This document shows, piece after piece, positions 29,868-40,143 of a stretch of 64,000 nucleotides of DNA. Origin of the DNA: Pseudomonas alkylphenolica (GTDB lineage: Bacteria > Pseudomonadota > Gammaproteobacteria > Pseudomonadales > Pseudomonadaceae); contig NZ_CP009048.1 in NCBI RefSeq assembly GCF_000746525.1, forward strand, positions 1,288,501 through 1,352,500, given 5' to 3'. Made by a program: the position numbers and the translations under genes. How positions within the stretch are numbered: position 1 is the first letter of the stretch; every line of letters starts with the position of its first letter. The notes under the pieces were generated by a model, which saw only the letters and a program-made list of their open reading frames with translations, was not told where the DNA came from and searched no databases.

Positions 29868-31481
29868 TCAGCCTTCCAGGCCCAGCATACTGCGAGCCAC
29901 CGCCTCGGCAATGCGAATCCCGTCGACACCCGCCGACAGAATGCCACCGGCATAACCTGCACCTTCACCTGCCGGGAACAGGCCCTTGAGGTTCAGGCTC
30001 TGCAGGCTGGCATCACGGGTGATACGCAGCGGCGATGAGGTACGGGTTTCGATACCGGTCAACACCGCGTCATGCAGGTTGTAGCCCTTGATCTGCCGAT
30101 CGAAGGCCGGCAAGGCTTCACGGATGGCTTCGATGGCGAAGTCCGGCAGGCTCGGGGCCAGGTCGCCAAGATTGACGCCGGGCTTGTACGACGGCTCGAC
30201 ACTGCCCAGGGCGGTGGATGGCCTGCCGGCGACAAAGTCACCGACCAGCTGTGCCGGCGCCTGGTAATTGCTGCCGCCCAGTACATAGGCATGGGCTTCA
30301 AGCTGTTCCTGCAACTCGATGCCTGCCAGCGGACCGCCTGGATAATCCTGCTCCGGGGTGATACCGACGACGATGCCAGAGTTGGCATTGCGCTCGTTGC
30401 GCGAGTACTGGCTCATGCCATTGGTGACTACCCGGCCCGGCTCGCTGGTGGCCGCGACCACGGTGCCGCCCGGGCACATGCAGAAACTGTAGACCGAACG
30501 GCCGTTCTTGGCGTGGTGCACCAGTTTGTAATCCGCCGCGCCCAGTTTCGGGTGCCCGGCGTATTTGCCCAGGCGAGCCTGGTCAATCAGCGATTGCGGG
30601 TGTTCGATGCGGAAACCGATGGAGAACGGTTTGGCTTCCATGAACACGCCGCGCGCATGCAGCATGCGGAAAGTGTCACGGGCGCTGTGGCCCAGTGCCA
30701 GGACCACATGGCGCGAGTGCAGTTGTTCACCGCTCTGCAACACCACGCCGTTGAGCTGGCCATCGTCCATCAGCAAATCGGTAACTTTCTCTTCGAAGCG
30801 TACTTCGCCGCCCAGCGCCTGGATCTCGTGGCGCATGTTCTCGACCATGCCGGTCAGGCGGAAGGTGCCGATGTGCGGCTTGTTGACGTAGAGGATCTCT
30901 TCCGGCGCGCCGGCTTTGACGAACTCGTGCAACACCTTGCGGCCGTGGTGCTGCGGGTCCTTGATCTGGCTGTAGAGTTTGCCGTCGGAGAAGGTACCGG
31001 CGCCACCTTCACCGAACTGTACGTTCGACTCGGGGTTGAGCACGCTTTTGCGCCACAGGCCCCAGGTATCCTTGGTGCGCTGACGCACTTCCTTGCCGCG
31101 CTCGAGGATGATCGGCTTGAAGCCCATTTGCGCCAGCAGCAGGCCGGCGAAAATCCCGCACGGACCGAAGCCGACCACGATGGGGCGCTCTTGCAGGTCG
31201 GCAGGGGCCTGGCCGACCACCTTGTAGCTGACATCCGGCGCGACATTGACGTTGTGATCGTCGGCGAACTTGTGCAGCAGCTCGGCTTCGTTGCTGACGT
31301 TCAGGTCGATGGTGTAGATGAACAGCATTTCGCTGTTCTTCTTGCGCGCATCATAGCTGCGCTTGAACAAGGTGAAGTCCAGCAACTGGTCGTCGCTGAT
31401 CCCCAGGCGTTGCACGATGGCCTCGCGCAGGGCTTCATCAGGATGATCCAGCGGCAGCTTCAGTTCGGTGATTCGTAACAT
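29868..31481 (-). CDS. FAD-dependent oxidoreductase
   Basis: Protein of 537 residues. An N-terminal domain of about 90 residues (LRITELKLPLDHPDEALREA) precedes the FAD-binding fold VVGFGPCGIFAGLLLAQMGF with Glu in ILERGKEVRQR. The closing GLFPAGEGAGYAGGILSAGV is the second FAD contact. Proteins of this build are widespread and unassigned as to substrate. The start MLRITEL was chosen over an upstream ATG for family fit. Cytoplasmic. Confidence 0.88.
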   Translation of the reverse strand: MLRITELKLPLDHPDEALREAIVQRLGISDDQLLDFTLFKRSYDARKKNSEMLFIYTIDLNVSNEAELLHKFADDHNVNVAPDVSYKVVGQAPADLQERPIVVGFGPCGIFAGLLLAQMGFKPIILERGKEVRQRTKDTWGLWRKSVLNPESNVQFGEGGAGTFSDGKLYSQIKDPQHHGRKVLHEFVKAGAPEEILYVNKPHIGTFRLTGMVENMRHEIQALGGEVRFEEKVTDLLMDDGQLNGVVLQSGEQLHSRHVVLALGHSARDTFRMLHARGVFMEAKPFSIGFRIEHPQSLIDQARLGKYAGHPKLGAADYKLVHHAKNGRSVYSFCMCPGGTVVAATSEPGRVVTNGMSQYSRNERNANSGIVVGITPEQDYPGGPLAGIELQEQLEAHAYVLGGSNYQAPAQLVGDFVAGRPSTALGSVEPSYKPGVNLGDLAPSLPDFAIEAIREALPAFDRQIKGYNLHDAVLTGIETRTSSPLRITRDASLQSLNLKGLFPAGEGAGYAGGILSAGVDGIRIAEAVARSMLGLEG

Positions 31482-31587
31482 GGCAGGGTCCAGTATCCCG
31501 GCCATGAACGGCCGGCGGCTTTACACAAACCGCCAAGTATAAGCTGTTCGCCGCCTTTGCAGGCAGGATTAACGCGGGCGCCGATGA

Positions 31588-32262
31588 TCAGTCGTTGCGT
31601 GAGCCGCCGTAGTAGGCGCAACCGCGCAGGGTCTGGCCGTTCACTCGCAGCTCGGCGCTCAGGTGGCTGACTGCACCACTCATGGTGTCGACGCAGCGTT
31701 GCGGAGCGACCCAGAGATCGACACGCTGACCGTTGGCTTCGGTGCTGAGGCTGAAGCGTCCATCAGGCAATTGTTCTTCCAGGAACGGCACGGCCAGTTC
31801 CGGCACGCCCGGGCGCGTCAGGACCATGCCCTTACCGCTGGCCTTGAGGTCCCAGTCCGGCTCGTTGCCGTGTGCACGCACGGTCAGGCGCTTGAAGTTG
31901 GGATCACTGCAGGCGCTGCTGGAGTTCTCGACCCGATACAGGCGCTGGACATTCAATTGCCCGTCGCTGCCGGCTTTCTGGCCGGCGGAAAGGTTACCGC
32001 TGATGTCCGCGAACAGCGTGCCCGGTTCGCCAGCCAGGGCGGCGGCTTCCTGCAACACACCGGTATTGCCGCTATCGAAGACGGCAAAATGGCGATTTTC
32101 TGTACATGGCTTGAACAACAGCTGGCCGCCCTTGGCAGTCAATTCGCCCTGCATCCGGGTCATGCCTGCGGTAGAGGCTGCCTGCGGTTTTTCCGCCAGC
32201 ATCTGGCAGCCGGCGAACAGCGGCAACAGGGCGACAAGCAACAACGAAGGGGCGGCACGCAT
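31588..32262 (-). CDS. COG3650-like lipoprotein
   Basis: Protein of 224 residues. Signal peptide with lipobox LFAGCQ. Two similar halves are typical of this group: one around FKPCTENRHFAVFDSGN, and a second domain with RAHGNEPDWDLKASGKGMVL. Four later Cys residues could form disulfides (SACSD, QRCVD, RGCAY). Predicted outer-membrane or periplasmic protein of unknown function, in a group distantly like NlpE/HslJ. Confidence 0.75.
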   Translation of the reverse strand: MRAAPSLLLVALLPLFAGCQMLAEKPQAASTAGMTRMQGELTAKGGQLLFKPCTENRHFAVFDSGNTGVLQEAAALAGEPGTLFADISGNLSAGQKAGSDGQLNVQRLYRVENSSSACSDPNFKRLTVRAHGNEPDWDLKASGKGMVLTRPGVPELAVPFLEEQLPDGRFSLSTEANGQRVDLWVAPQRCVDTMSGAVSHLSAELRVNGQTLRGCAYYGGSRND

Positions 32263-32332
32263 CAAGCAAACTCCAGGGTCTCTACCGAAAGGTGCCGCCA
32301 CGTTACGCAGGCTGGACGCCGATCACAAGGCC

Positions 32333-32932
32333 TCAGCCGACATGATAGGTCTGGCCGGTTTGCAGGCCCTCGACGCTCTTGGCATAGGCCAGCGCCACAT
32401 CCGCCGCCGGTACCGGTTTGAACCCGCGGAAATACGGGGCGTAGGCCGGCATGGCTTCGACCAGTACGTTGGGGCTGATCGAGTTGACCCGCAGGCCACG
32501 GGGTAACTCGATGGCTGCCGCTTTGACGAAGGCATCAATGGCGCCGTTGACCAGGCTGGCCGAGGCGCCGGTACGGATCGGGTCGTGGCTGGTGATGCCA
32601 GTGGTGAAGGTGAACGAGCCACCGTCGTTGATGAACTCGCGACCGATCAGCAGCAGGTTGACCTGGCCCATGAGCTTGTCGTTCAGGCCCAGGGCAAAGT
32701 GTTCTGCAGTCATCTCGTCCAGCGGCGCGAAGGTGACATTACCGGCTGCGCAGACCAGGGCATCGAAACGCCCGGTTTTTTCGAACAGGCGGCGAATCGA
32801 GGCGCTGTCGCTGATATCCACTTGATAGTCGCCGCTGCTGCGGCCGATGCGCACCACTTCATGACGTTGCTCCAGCTCTTTGGCTACCGCCGAACCGATG
32901 GTGCCGTTGGCGCCGATCAACAGGATTTTCAT
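32333..32932 (-). CDS. Short-chain dehydrogenase/reductase lacking a clear YxxxK
   Basis: Protein of 199 residues. Cofactor motif GANGTIGSAVAKEL at the start, then VVRIGRSSGDYQVDISD and CAAGNVTFAPLDEM are SDR features. The usual catalytic Tyr-x3-Lys is not seen where expected; the place reads GASASLVNGAIDAFVKAAA. It may be a reductase of altered chemistry or a binding protein. Divergent from a LysR gene 108 bases away, which probably controls it. Confidence 0.82.
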   Translation of the reverse strand: MKILLIGANGTIGSAVAKELEQRHEVVRIGRSSGDYQVDISDSASIRRLFEKTGRFDALVCAAGNVTFAPLDEMTAEHFALGLNDKLMGQVNLLLIGREFINDGGSFTFTTGITSHDPIRTGASASLVNGAIDAFVKAAAIELPRGLRVNSISPNVLVEAMPAYAPYFRGFKPVPAADVALAYAKSVEGLQTGQTYHVG

Positions 32933-33040
32933 TGAACCGTTCCTCACAGGTTGTTGGGGACAAGGCTCAAGTCTAGGGTGGATTTTTTTGCGGATAAGCG
33001 TGCTAATAGGCAACCTTTGGTTTTCATCTGGAAACAATCA

Positions 33041-33949
33041 ATGAGCGACCTGGATGATCTGGCGGCCTTCGCCGTGTTGATGGATGTCGGCAGCTTCACC
33101 CAGGCCGCGCAACAACTGGGGTGGAGCAAGGGGCAGCTGTCCAAGCGCATCAGTGCTTTGGAGGCCAGTCATTCGGTAAAGCTGCTGCACCGCACCACGC
33201 GGCGTCTGAGTTTGACCGCAGCGGGTGCCATGTTGCTGCCCCAGGCCCAGGCATTGGTGCGGCAAATGGAGGGGGCGCGTCAGACTTTGGCCATGCTCAA
33301 GGACGAACTGGCTGGCCCGGTGCGCATCACCGTACCGGTGTCGCTAGGCGAGACCTTCTTCGAAGGCTTGCTGCTGGAGTTCGCCGTCGACTATCCGGAT
33401 CTGCAGGTGGAACTGGAGCTGAACAATGGCTACCGGGATCTGTTGGCGGAGGGCTTCGATCTGGCGATTCGCACCGAGGTCCAGGACGATGCACGATTGG
33501 TTGCGCGCCCGCTGTTGGCCATGCAGGAACTGACCTGCGCCAGCCCTGCCTATCTGCAGCGCCAGGGCGAACCGCACATGCCAGCTGAATTGAGCGCTCA
33601 TCGCTGTTTGCTCAACAGCCACTACAGTGGGCGGGAAGAATGGTTGTATCACCACCAGCATGAGCTGCTGCGGGTGCAGGTCGCCGGCAGCTTTGCCAGC
33701 AATCACTACAGCCTGCTGAAGAAAGCTGCATTGCTCGGCACCGGCATCGCCAGGCTACCTTCCTACATGGTGCATGCGGAGCTTGCCGACGGCCGCTTGC
33801 AGTGGTTGCTGCGTGACTACCAGACCCGCAGTGTGCCGTTGTTTCTGGTGCATCCGTATCAGGGCCGGATGCCCAGAAGAGTCCAGGTACTGGCCGACTA
33901 CCTGCTGCGCTGGTTCAAGCGCAGCAGCCAGGCGTTGCAGACGCTGTAG
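33041..33949 (+). CDS. LysR-family regulator (divergent from SDR gene)
   Basis: Protein of 302 residues. N-terminal winged helix (DLDDLAAFAVLMDVGSFTQA, GQLSKRISALEAS) and a C-terminal periplasmic-binding-like effector domain (GPVRITVPVSLGETFFEGLL). Of the CrgA/PA2206-like subgroup by its RTTRRLSLTAAG linker. Likely regulates the divergent SDR gene, and its own. Confidence 0.92.
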   Translation: MSDLDDLAAFAVLMDVGSFTQAAQQLGWSKGQLSKRISALEASHSVKLLHRTTRRLSLTAAGAMLLPQAQALVRQMEGARQTLAMLKDELAGPVRITVPVSLGETFFEGLLLEFAVDYPDLQVELELNNGYRDLLAEGFDLAIRTEVQDDARLVARPLLAMQELTCASPAYLQRQGEPHMPAELSAHRCLLNSHYSGREEWLYHHQHELLRVQVAGSFASNHYSLLKKAALLGTGIARLPSYMVHAELADGRLQWLLRDYQTRSVPLFLVHPYQGRMPRRVQVLADYLLRWFKRSSQALQTL

Positions 33950-33952
33950 GGA

Positions 33953-34198
33953 TTACATCTTGTTGTCGTGCTTTTCACCTTTCATCATTTTGTCGTCTTT
34001 GCCCATCATGTTTTTGTCCATCTTGTCTTTGCTCATGTCCATCTTGTCGTCGGCCATGTGCTTATCCATTTTCATGTCCTTTTCCATGCTGGCTTCCTTG
34101 TCCATTTTCATGTCTTGGGCGGCATGCACGGTCGGCAGGAAGGCCAGGCTCGAACCGAGGCTGAGGATGAGGGCGGCGGCGCCGATGGTTTTGTTCAT
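33953..34198 (-). CDS. Pentapeptide MxKDx-repeat exported protein
   Basis: Protein of 81 residues. The signal peptide ends at VHAAQ. The mature part is a run of five-residue units rich in Met, Lys and Asp (MKMDKEASMEKDMKMDKHMA, DKMDMSKDKMDK). This fits the MXKDX repeat family. Methionine and acidic residues suggest metal binding, perhaps copper or silver, but no function is proven. Tail-to-tail with the LysR gene. Confidence 0.85.
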   Translation of the reverse strand: MNKTIGAAALILSLGSSLAFLPTVHAAQDMKMDKEASMEKDMKMDKHMADDKMDMSKDKMDKNMMGKDDKMMKGEKHDNKM

Positions 34199-34294
34199 GG
34201 TGGGACTCCAGTAGGTTAGAAGGGCGAGTGCCACTGGCTGTGGCTCACCTGCAGCACTAGAGTCCGCTGCCCGGGAGGCGTTACAGCGGGCAAG

Positions 34295-34318
34295 AAAAAA
34301 GGCCCGTAGGCCTTTTTT
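34295..34318. terminator. Terminator after braG
   Basis: AAAAAAGGCC, loop CGTA, GGCCTTTTTT: a perfect symmetrical stem with T-runs on both strands, placed just after the transporter operon on the minus strand. Confidence 0.9.
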
Positions 34319-34336
34319 CGATTGCGCTGCAGAAGG

Positions 34337-35038
34337 TCAACCGCCCAGGTAGGCGTCGCGGACCTTGGGATCGGTCAGCAGTGCTTCCCCGGTGCCCTGC
34401 ATCACCACCCGGCCGTTTTCCAGCACATAGGCACGGTCGGCGACTTTCAGGGCCTGGTTGGCGTTCTGCTCGACCAGGAACACCGTCACGCCATCACGCC
34501 GCAGTTGCTCGATGATGTCGAAGATCTGCTGGATGATGATCGGTGCCAGGCCCAGCGACGGCTCGTCCAGCAACAGTAGCTTGGGCTTGCTCATCAGCGC
34601 CCGGCCAATCGCGAGCATTTGCTGCTCGCCACCGGACATGGTGCCGCCACGCTGGCTAAAGCGCTCTTTCAAGCGTGGGAACAGTTGCAGGACTTTGTCC
34701 ATCTGCTCCTGATAGTCGCCCTTGTTGGTGAAGAAGCCGCCCATGGCCAGGTTCTCTTCCACGGTCAGGCGGGCGAACACCCGGCGACCTTCAGGAACCA
34801 CGGCAATGCTCTTGCGCATGATGTGCGAGGAGGGCTGGCCGACCAGCTCTTCACCCAGGTACTTGATGCTGCCGCTGTGAGCCTGGGGCGAACCGCACAG
34901 GGTCATCAGCAGGGTCGACTTGCCGGCGCCGTTGGCGCCGATCAGGGTGACGATCTCGCCCTGGCGGATCTCGACGTTGACGCTGTGCAGCGCCTGGATC
35001 TTGCCGTAGAACGTGGAAACGTTTTCGAACTGCAGCAT
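34337..35038 (-). CDS. livF: Branched-chain amino-acid ABC transporter ATPase BraG/LivF
   Basis: Protein of 233 residues. Walker A GANGAGKSTLLMTL, signature MSGGEQQMLAIGRAL, Walker B LLLLDEPSLGLAP. LivF-type length and sequence (LQFENVSTFYGKIQALHSVN). With BraF it powers uptake of Leu, Ile and Val. Last gene of the operon, directly after braF (0-base gap). Confidence 0.96.
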   Translation of the reverse strand: MLQFENVSTFYGKIQALHSVNVEIRQGEIVTLIGANGAGKSTLLMTLCGSPQAHSGSIKYLGEELVGQPSSHIMRKSIAVVPEGRRVFARLTVEENLAMGGFFTNKGDYQEQMDKVLQLFPRLKERFSQRGGTMSGGEQQMLAIGRALMSKPKLLLLDEPSLGLAPIIIQQIFDIIEQLRRDGVTVFLVEQNANQALKVADRAYVLENGRVVMQGTGEALLTDPKVRDAYLGG

Positions 35039-35802
35039 TTACGCTTCCCCCAGGTAAGCTTTGATCACATCAGGGTTGTCGCGGATCTGCTCCGGCGTAC
35101 CGTCGGCCAGGGGAGTGCCCTGGTTGATCACGACGATATGGTCGGAGATGCTCATGACCAGCTTCATGTCGTGCTCGATCAGCAGCACCGTGACGTTGTG
35201 CTCTTCGCGCAACAGGCTGATCAGCGCCTTGAGGTCTTCGGTCTCTTTCGGGTTCAGGCCGGCCGCCGGTTCGTCGAGCATGATGATCCGTGGGCGGGTC
35301 ATCATGCAGCGGGCGATTTCCAGGCGACGTTGCTGGCCGTAGGCAAGCGTGCCGGCTGGACGGTTGGCGAACTCGAGCAGGTTGACCTTCTCCAGCCAGT
35401 ACCGTGCGTACTCTTTCGCTTCGTGTTCACTGCGGCGGAAGGACGGGGTCTTGAGCAGGCCGGCGAGGAAGTTGGTATTCAGGTGCCGGTGCTGGGCGAT
35501 CAGCAGGTTCTCCAGCGCGGTCATTTCCTTGAACAGGCGCACGTTCTGGAAGGTCCGCACCACGCCCTTGCGGGCGATCTCGTGACCGGCCAGGCCCTGG
35601 ATCGGTTGACCATCGAGCAAGATAGTGCCGTCACTGGGCTTGTAGAAGCCGGTCAGGCAGTTGAACACCGTAGTCTTGCCGGCACCGTTGGGGCCGATCA
35701 ACGCCACGACCTGTTTTTCCTTGACGGTCAGGGCCACGCCGTTGACCGCCAACAAGCCGCCGAAGCGCATGCTCAGGCCGCTGACTTGCAGAATTTCGCG
35801 GC

Positions 35803-35806
<4 letters not shown>
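35039..35806 (-). CDS. livG: Branched-chain amino-acid ABC transporter ATPase BraF/LivG
   Basis: Protein of 255 residues. Walker [15 protein letters not shown], the LivG-type long insertion before the signature ([14 protein letters not shown]), Walker [14 protein letters not shown]. Its ATG overlaps the braE stop by four bases, which indicates translational coupling. Confidence 0.96.
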
Positions 35807-37055
<1,249 letters not shown>

Positions 37056-37059
<4 letters not shown>

Positions 37060-37979
37060 ACTTTTTCAACCTCCGGACGGCCGAGGATGCCGGTCGGACG
37101 GAACAACAGCACCAGAACCAAAAGACCGAAGGCCACCACGTCCTTGTACTGGTCGCCGAAGATGTCGGCGCCAAAGGCTTCAGCCACCCCCAGCACCAGC
37201 CCGCCGAGCATCGCGCCCGGAATACTGCCGATGCCGCCCAGCACCGCCGCGGTGAAGGCTTTCAGGCCTACCAGGAATCCGGCGTTGGGGTTGATCACGC
37301 CGTACTGCATGCTCAGCAGTACCGCCGCCACAGCCGCCAGAGCGGCACCGATGACGAAGGTCAGGGCGATGATGTTGTTGGTGTTGATACCCAGCAGGTT
37401 GGCCATCTTGATGTCTTCGGCGCAGGCGCGGCAGGCGCGGCCCAGGCGGGAACGGGAGATGAACAGGGTCAAACCGGTCATGGCCACTAGCGTGACGACG
37501 AAAACCAGGATCTGCATGTAAGAGATCAGCACTTCCTCTGCGCCGCCTGGGCCGAAGGAGATACTCCCCGGGATCAGGTTGGGGATGGACTTGTCCTTGG
37601 AGTCCTGGGATAGCAATACGGTGTTCTGCAGGAAAATCGACATACCGATGGCAGAAATCAGCGGGATCAACCGGTTGCTGTTACGCAAGGGGCGGTAGGC
37701 GACCCGTTCGATACTGTAGCCATAGGCACTGGTTACGAAGATCGTGGCGACGAAGGCGACGGTCATCAATATCGGCAGTGAATCGATACCCATCATGGCC
37801 AGCCCGGCAAGGGCAATGAAGGCCACGTAGGAACCGATCATGTAAACCTCGCCATGGGCGAAGTTGATCATTCCAATGATGCCGTAAACCATTGTGTAGC
37901 CAATGGCTATCAAGGCATAGGTGCTGCCAATGGTCAGACCATTAACCAGCTGTTGGAAGAAGTGATAGATCTCAGGCAT
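37056..37979 (-). CDS. livH: Branched-chain amino-acid permease BraD/LivH
   Basis: Protein of 307 residues with about eight membrane spans. [20 protein letters not shown] and [20 protein letters not shown] are typical of LivH. First gene after the hairpin that follows braC. Forms the membrane channel with BraE. Confidence 0.96.
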
Positions 37980-38160
37980 TACAGCGCTCCTAAAAACCTG
38001 ATACGCATTTCACTGGTGGGGCTGCCCCCGGCCTGGCCTTGTGGTCTTGAGCCACTTCGACACCGGCAACTGCCAGCGAACCGCTGGTGACGGTTTTAAG
38101 ATTTTCAGGTGAACCTGCTCCCGGATCGCGGGAATCAGGCCCATGAACCTCGTAAAACAA

Positions 38161-38184
38161 AGCCCACTGCTCGCACAGTGGGCT
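38161..38184 (-). terminator. Hairpin between braC and braD
   Basis: AGCCCACTG...CAGTGGGCT on the minus strand, then TTTGTTTTA. A partial terminator here would let the binding protein be made in excess over the membrane parts, as is usual for such operons. Confidence 0.8.
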
Positions 38185-38207
38185 TGTAGTCATGTAGTCA
38201 GACGGGA

Positions 38208-39335
38208 TTACTGAGGGGAAACTTCGGTTTTAGGTTTGCCGAAATGCCATTCGTAGACCACGAATTTGAAGTCTTTCAGGTCGCCCTTGTCGTCGTACGA
38301 CAGGTCGCCAGTCGGGGTCTTGAAGGTACCGGCGTGAATGGCTGAAGCCACTTTGTCGGTGTCTTCGGATTTGGCAGACTTGATGCCCTCGGCGATCAGC
38401 TGGACAGCGGAGTAGGCCGGGAACACGAACGGGCCGCTCGGGTCCTTGCCATCGGCCTTGATGGCGTCAACGATTGCCTTGTTCGCAGGATCGGCGTCGA
38501 ACGACTTCGGCAGGGTTACCAGCAGGCCTTCGGAGGCGTTCTGGGCGATTTGCGAGATCGAGTCGTTACCGACACCTTCTGGGCCCATGAACTTGGCTTT
38601 CAGGCCTTTTTCCTGGGCTTGGCGCAGGATCAGGCCCAGCTCTGGGTGGTAGCCGCCGTAGTAGACGAAGTCGACGTTGGCTTGCTTGAGCTTCTGGATG
38701 ATCGAGGAGAAGTCTTTGTCACCGGCGTTCAGGCCTTCGAAGACGGCAACCTTGGTGCCTTTGCCTTCCAGGGTCTGCTTGACCGCGGTGGCGATGCCTT
38801 CACCGTATTGCTGCTTGTCGTGCAGGACGGCAACCACTTTCGGTTTGACGTGGTCGGCGATGTAGTTACCGGCGGCTGGACCCTGGGCGCTGTCCAGGCC
38901 AATGGTGCGGAAGACCAGTTTGTAACCGCGGCTGGTGATTTCCGGGCTGGTGGCAGCCGGGGTGATCATGATCACGCCTTCGTCTTCATAAATGTCGGAG
39001 GCGGGCTGGGTGGAGCTGGAGCACAGGTGGCCGACTACGTATTTGACGCCGTCGTTGACCACTTTGTTGGCTACGGCTACGGCCTGTTTAGGGTCGCAGG
39101 CATCGTCGTATTCTTTGGCTTCAAGCATCTTGCCGTCAACGCCGCCCTTGGCGTTGATGTCTTTGATCGCCTGCTTTGCACCGACGAACTGCATGTCGCC
39201 GTACTGAGTAACCGGACCGGTTTTCGGGCCGGCGATGCCGATCTTGATGGTATCGGCTGCAAACGAATGGCTGGCAACCCCGGCCAGTACCATTGCGGCA
39301 AACAGCTTGGAAATCTGCTTAGTAGCCTTACTCAT
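38208..39335 (-). CDS. braC: Branched-chain amino-acid binding protein BraC
   Basis: Protein of 375 residues. Signal peptide ends at SHSFAAD. The type I periplasmic-binding fold begins IKIGIAGPKTGPVTQYGDMQ. Cys pair in DACDPKQ and HLCSSST fits the LivJ/BraC disulfide. It binds Leu, Ile, Val (and Ala, Thr in Pseudomonas) in the periplasm and hands them to BraDE. Confidence 0.95.
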   Translation of the reverse strand: MSKATKQISKLFAAMVLAGVASHSFAADTIKIGIAGPKTGPVTQYGDMQFVGAKQAIKDINAKGGVDGKMLEAKEYDDACDPKQAVAVANKVVNDGVKYVVGHLCSSSTQPASDIYEDEGVIMITPAATSPEITSRGYKLVFRTIGLDSAQGPAAGNYIADHVKPKVVAVLHDKQQYGEGIATAVKQTLEGKGTKVAVFEGLNAGDKDFSSIIQKLKQANVDFVYYGGYHPELGLILRQAQEKGLKAKFMGPEGVGNDSISQIAQNASEGLLVTLPKSFDADPANKAIVDAIKADGKDPSGPFVFPAYSAVQLIAEGIKSAKSEDTDKVASAIHAGTFKTPTGDLSYDDKGDLKDFKFVVYEWHFGKPKTEVSPQ

Positions 39336-39656
39336 AGTGCTCCACTCATTCTGTTGTAATTTTTATAGTCCTGCGGCCAGAGCTTGAGGACCGGAGTGCT
39401 CCGATTTTGCCCTGGCAACTGTACCGGTACAGTGTAGAGCGCTGCTTCGTCGCTTGAAAAGCAGGCCCGCTGGGGCAAATTCGGCGCGTGTCGCTTAATT
39501 GACAGAAACTTACAAGAAAGCGGCTTGGTCTTGCCCTGATTCCCGTGGCAATCCTTCGCTTTCAAGTCCTTTTCGATCAATTACTTATTTGAAACCGGGT
39601 TTTTCTGCAAAAATACCGACCTCTTACAGTAGTCGAATTATTTCTGGCAGGAACCC
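39336..39656. other. Intergenic region upstream of braC
   Basis: Divergent promoter region between braC and the DUF2288 gene. AT-rich near 39560-39630. No distinct operator or RNA recognised. Confidence 0.5.
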
Positions 39657-39962
39657 ATGACTGATCAACCAAGCACCCTCTATGCCAAACTGCTCGGCGA
39701 GACCGCAGTAATCGAGTGGAAAGCCCTGGAGCGTTTTTGGGCCAAAGGTGACCTGATTTGGGTCAGCGAGCACCTGGACCTGATCGAAGTTGCACAGGCA
39801 ATGGCCGAGAACCGCAGCGAAACCTTCGCTGCATGGCGCAATGCTGGCACTGTTGGCCCGCTGTCTGCCGAGCAAGCGCTAGACCTTCAGAGCCGCGATC
39901 CAGAGATCTGGGCGGTGGTGGTTTCGCCGTTTATTGTGATTCAGGAAAAGAAAAAAGCCTGA
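39657..39962 (+). CDS. DUF2288 family protein
   Basis: Protein of 101 residues. YAKLLGETAVIEWKALERFW, AKGDLIWVSEHLDLIEVAQA and MAENRSETFAAWRNAG agree with DUF2288. Soluble, helical, function unknown. The pattern ETA.I.W..L is the family mark. Confidence 0.85.
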   Translation: MTDQPSTLYAKLLGETAVIEWKALERFWAKGDLIWVSEHLDLIEVAQAMAENRSETFAAWRNAGTVGPLSAEQALDLQSRDPEIWAVVVSPFIVIQEKKKA

Positions 39963-40077
39963 GCGCGCCCCAGATTGGTGCGTGAAAACAAGCAGCGAGG
40001 AGATTTTGGTGCGCGGGACTGTTCAGCGAGGGTGGCTGTTGGTAACAGTTGAGTGTGCTTAACGTTAACGGTAACAG

Positions 40078-40135
40078 ATCGCGGGGCAAGCCCGCTCCCA
40101 CAGGATTACCTGTAGGAGCGGGCTTGCCCCGCGAT
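40078..40135. repeat. REP palindrome pair 3
   Basis: Inverted REP units ATCGCGGGGCAAGCCCGCTC and complement with a four-base spacer, just after the tubulin-like gene on the minus strand. Confidence 0.92.
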
Positions 40136-40143
40136 GCTTCTGA

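Noticed and set aside
30072..31478. 468-codon frame opposite the FAD oxidoreductase gene
   Set aside because: Antisense artefact of biased third codon positions.
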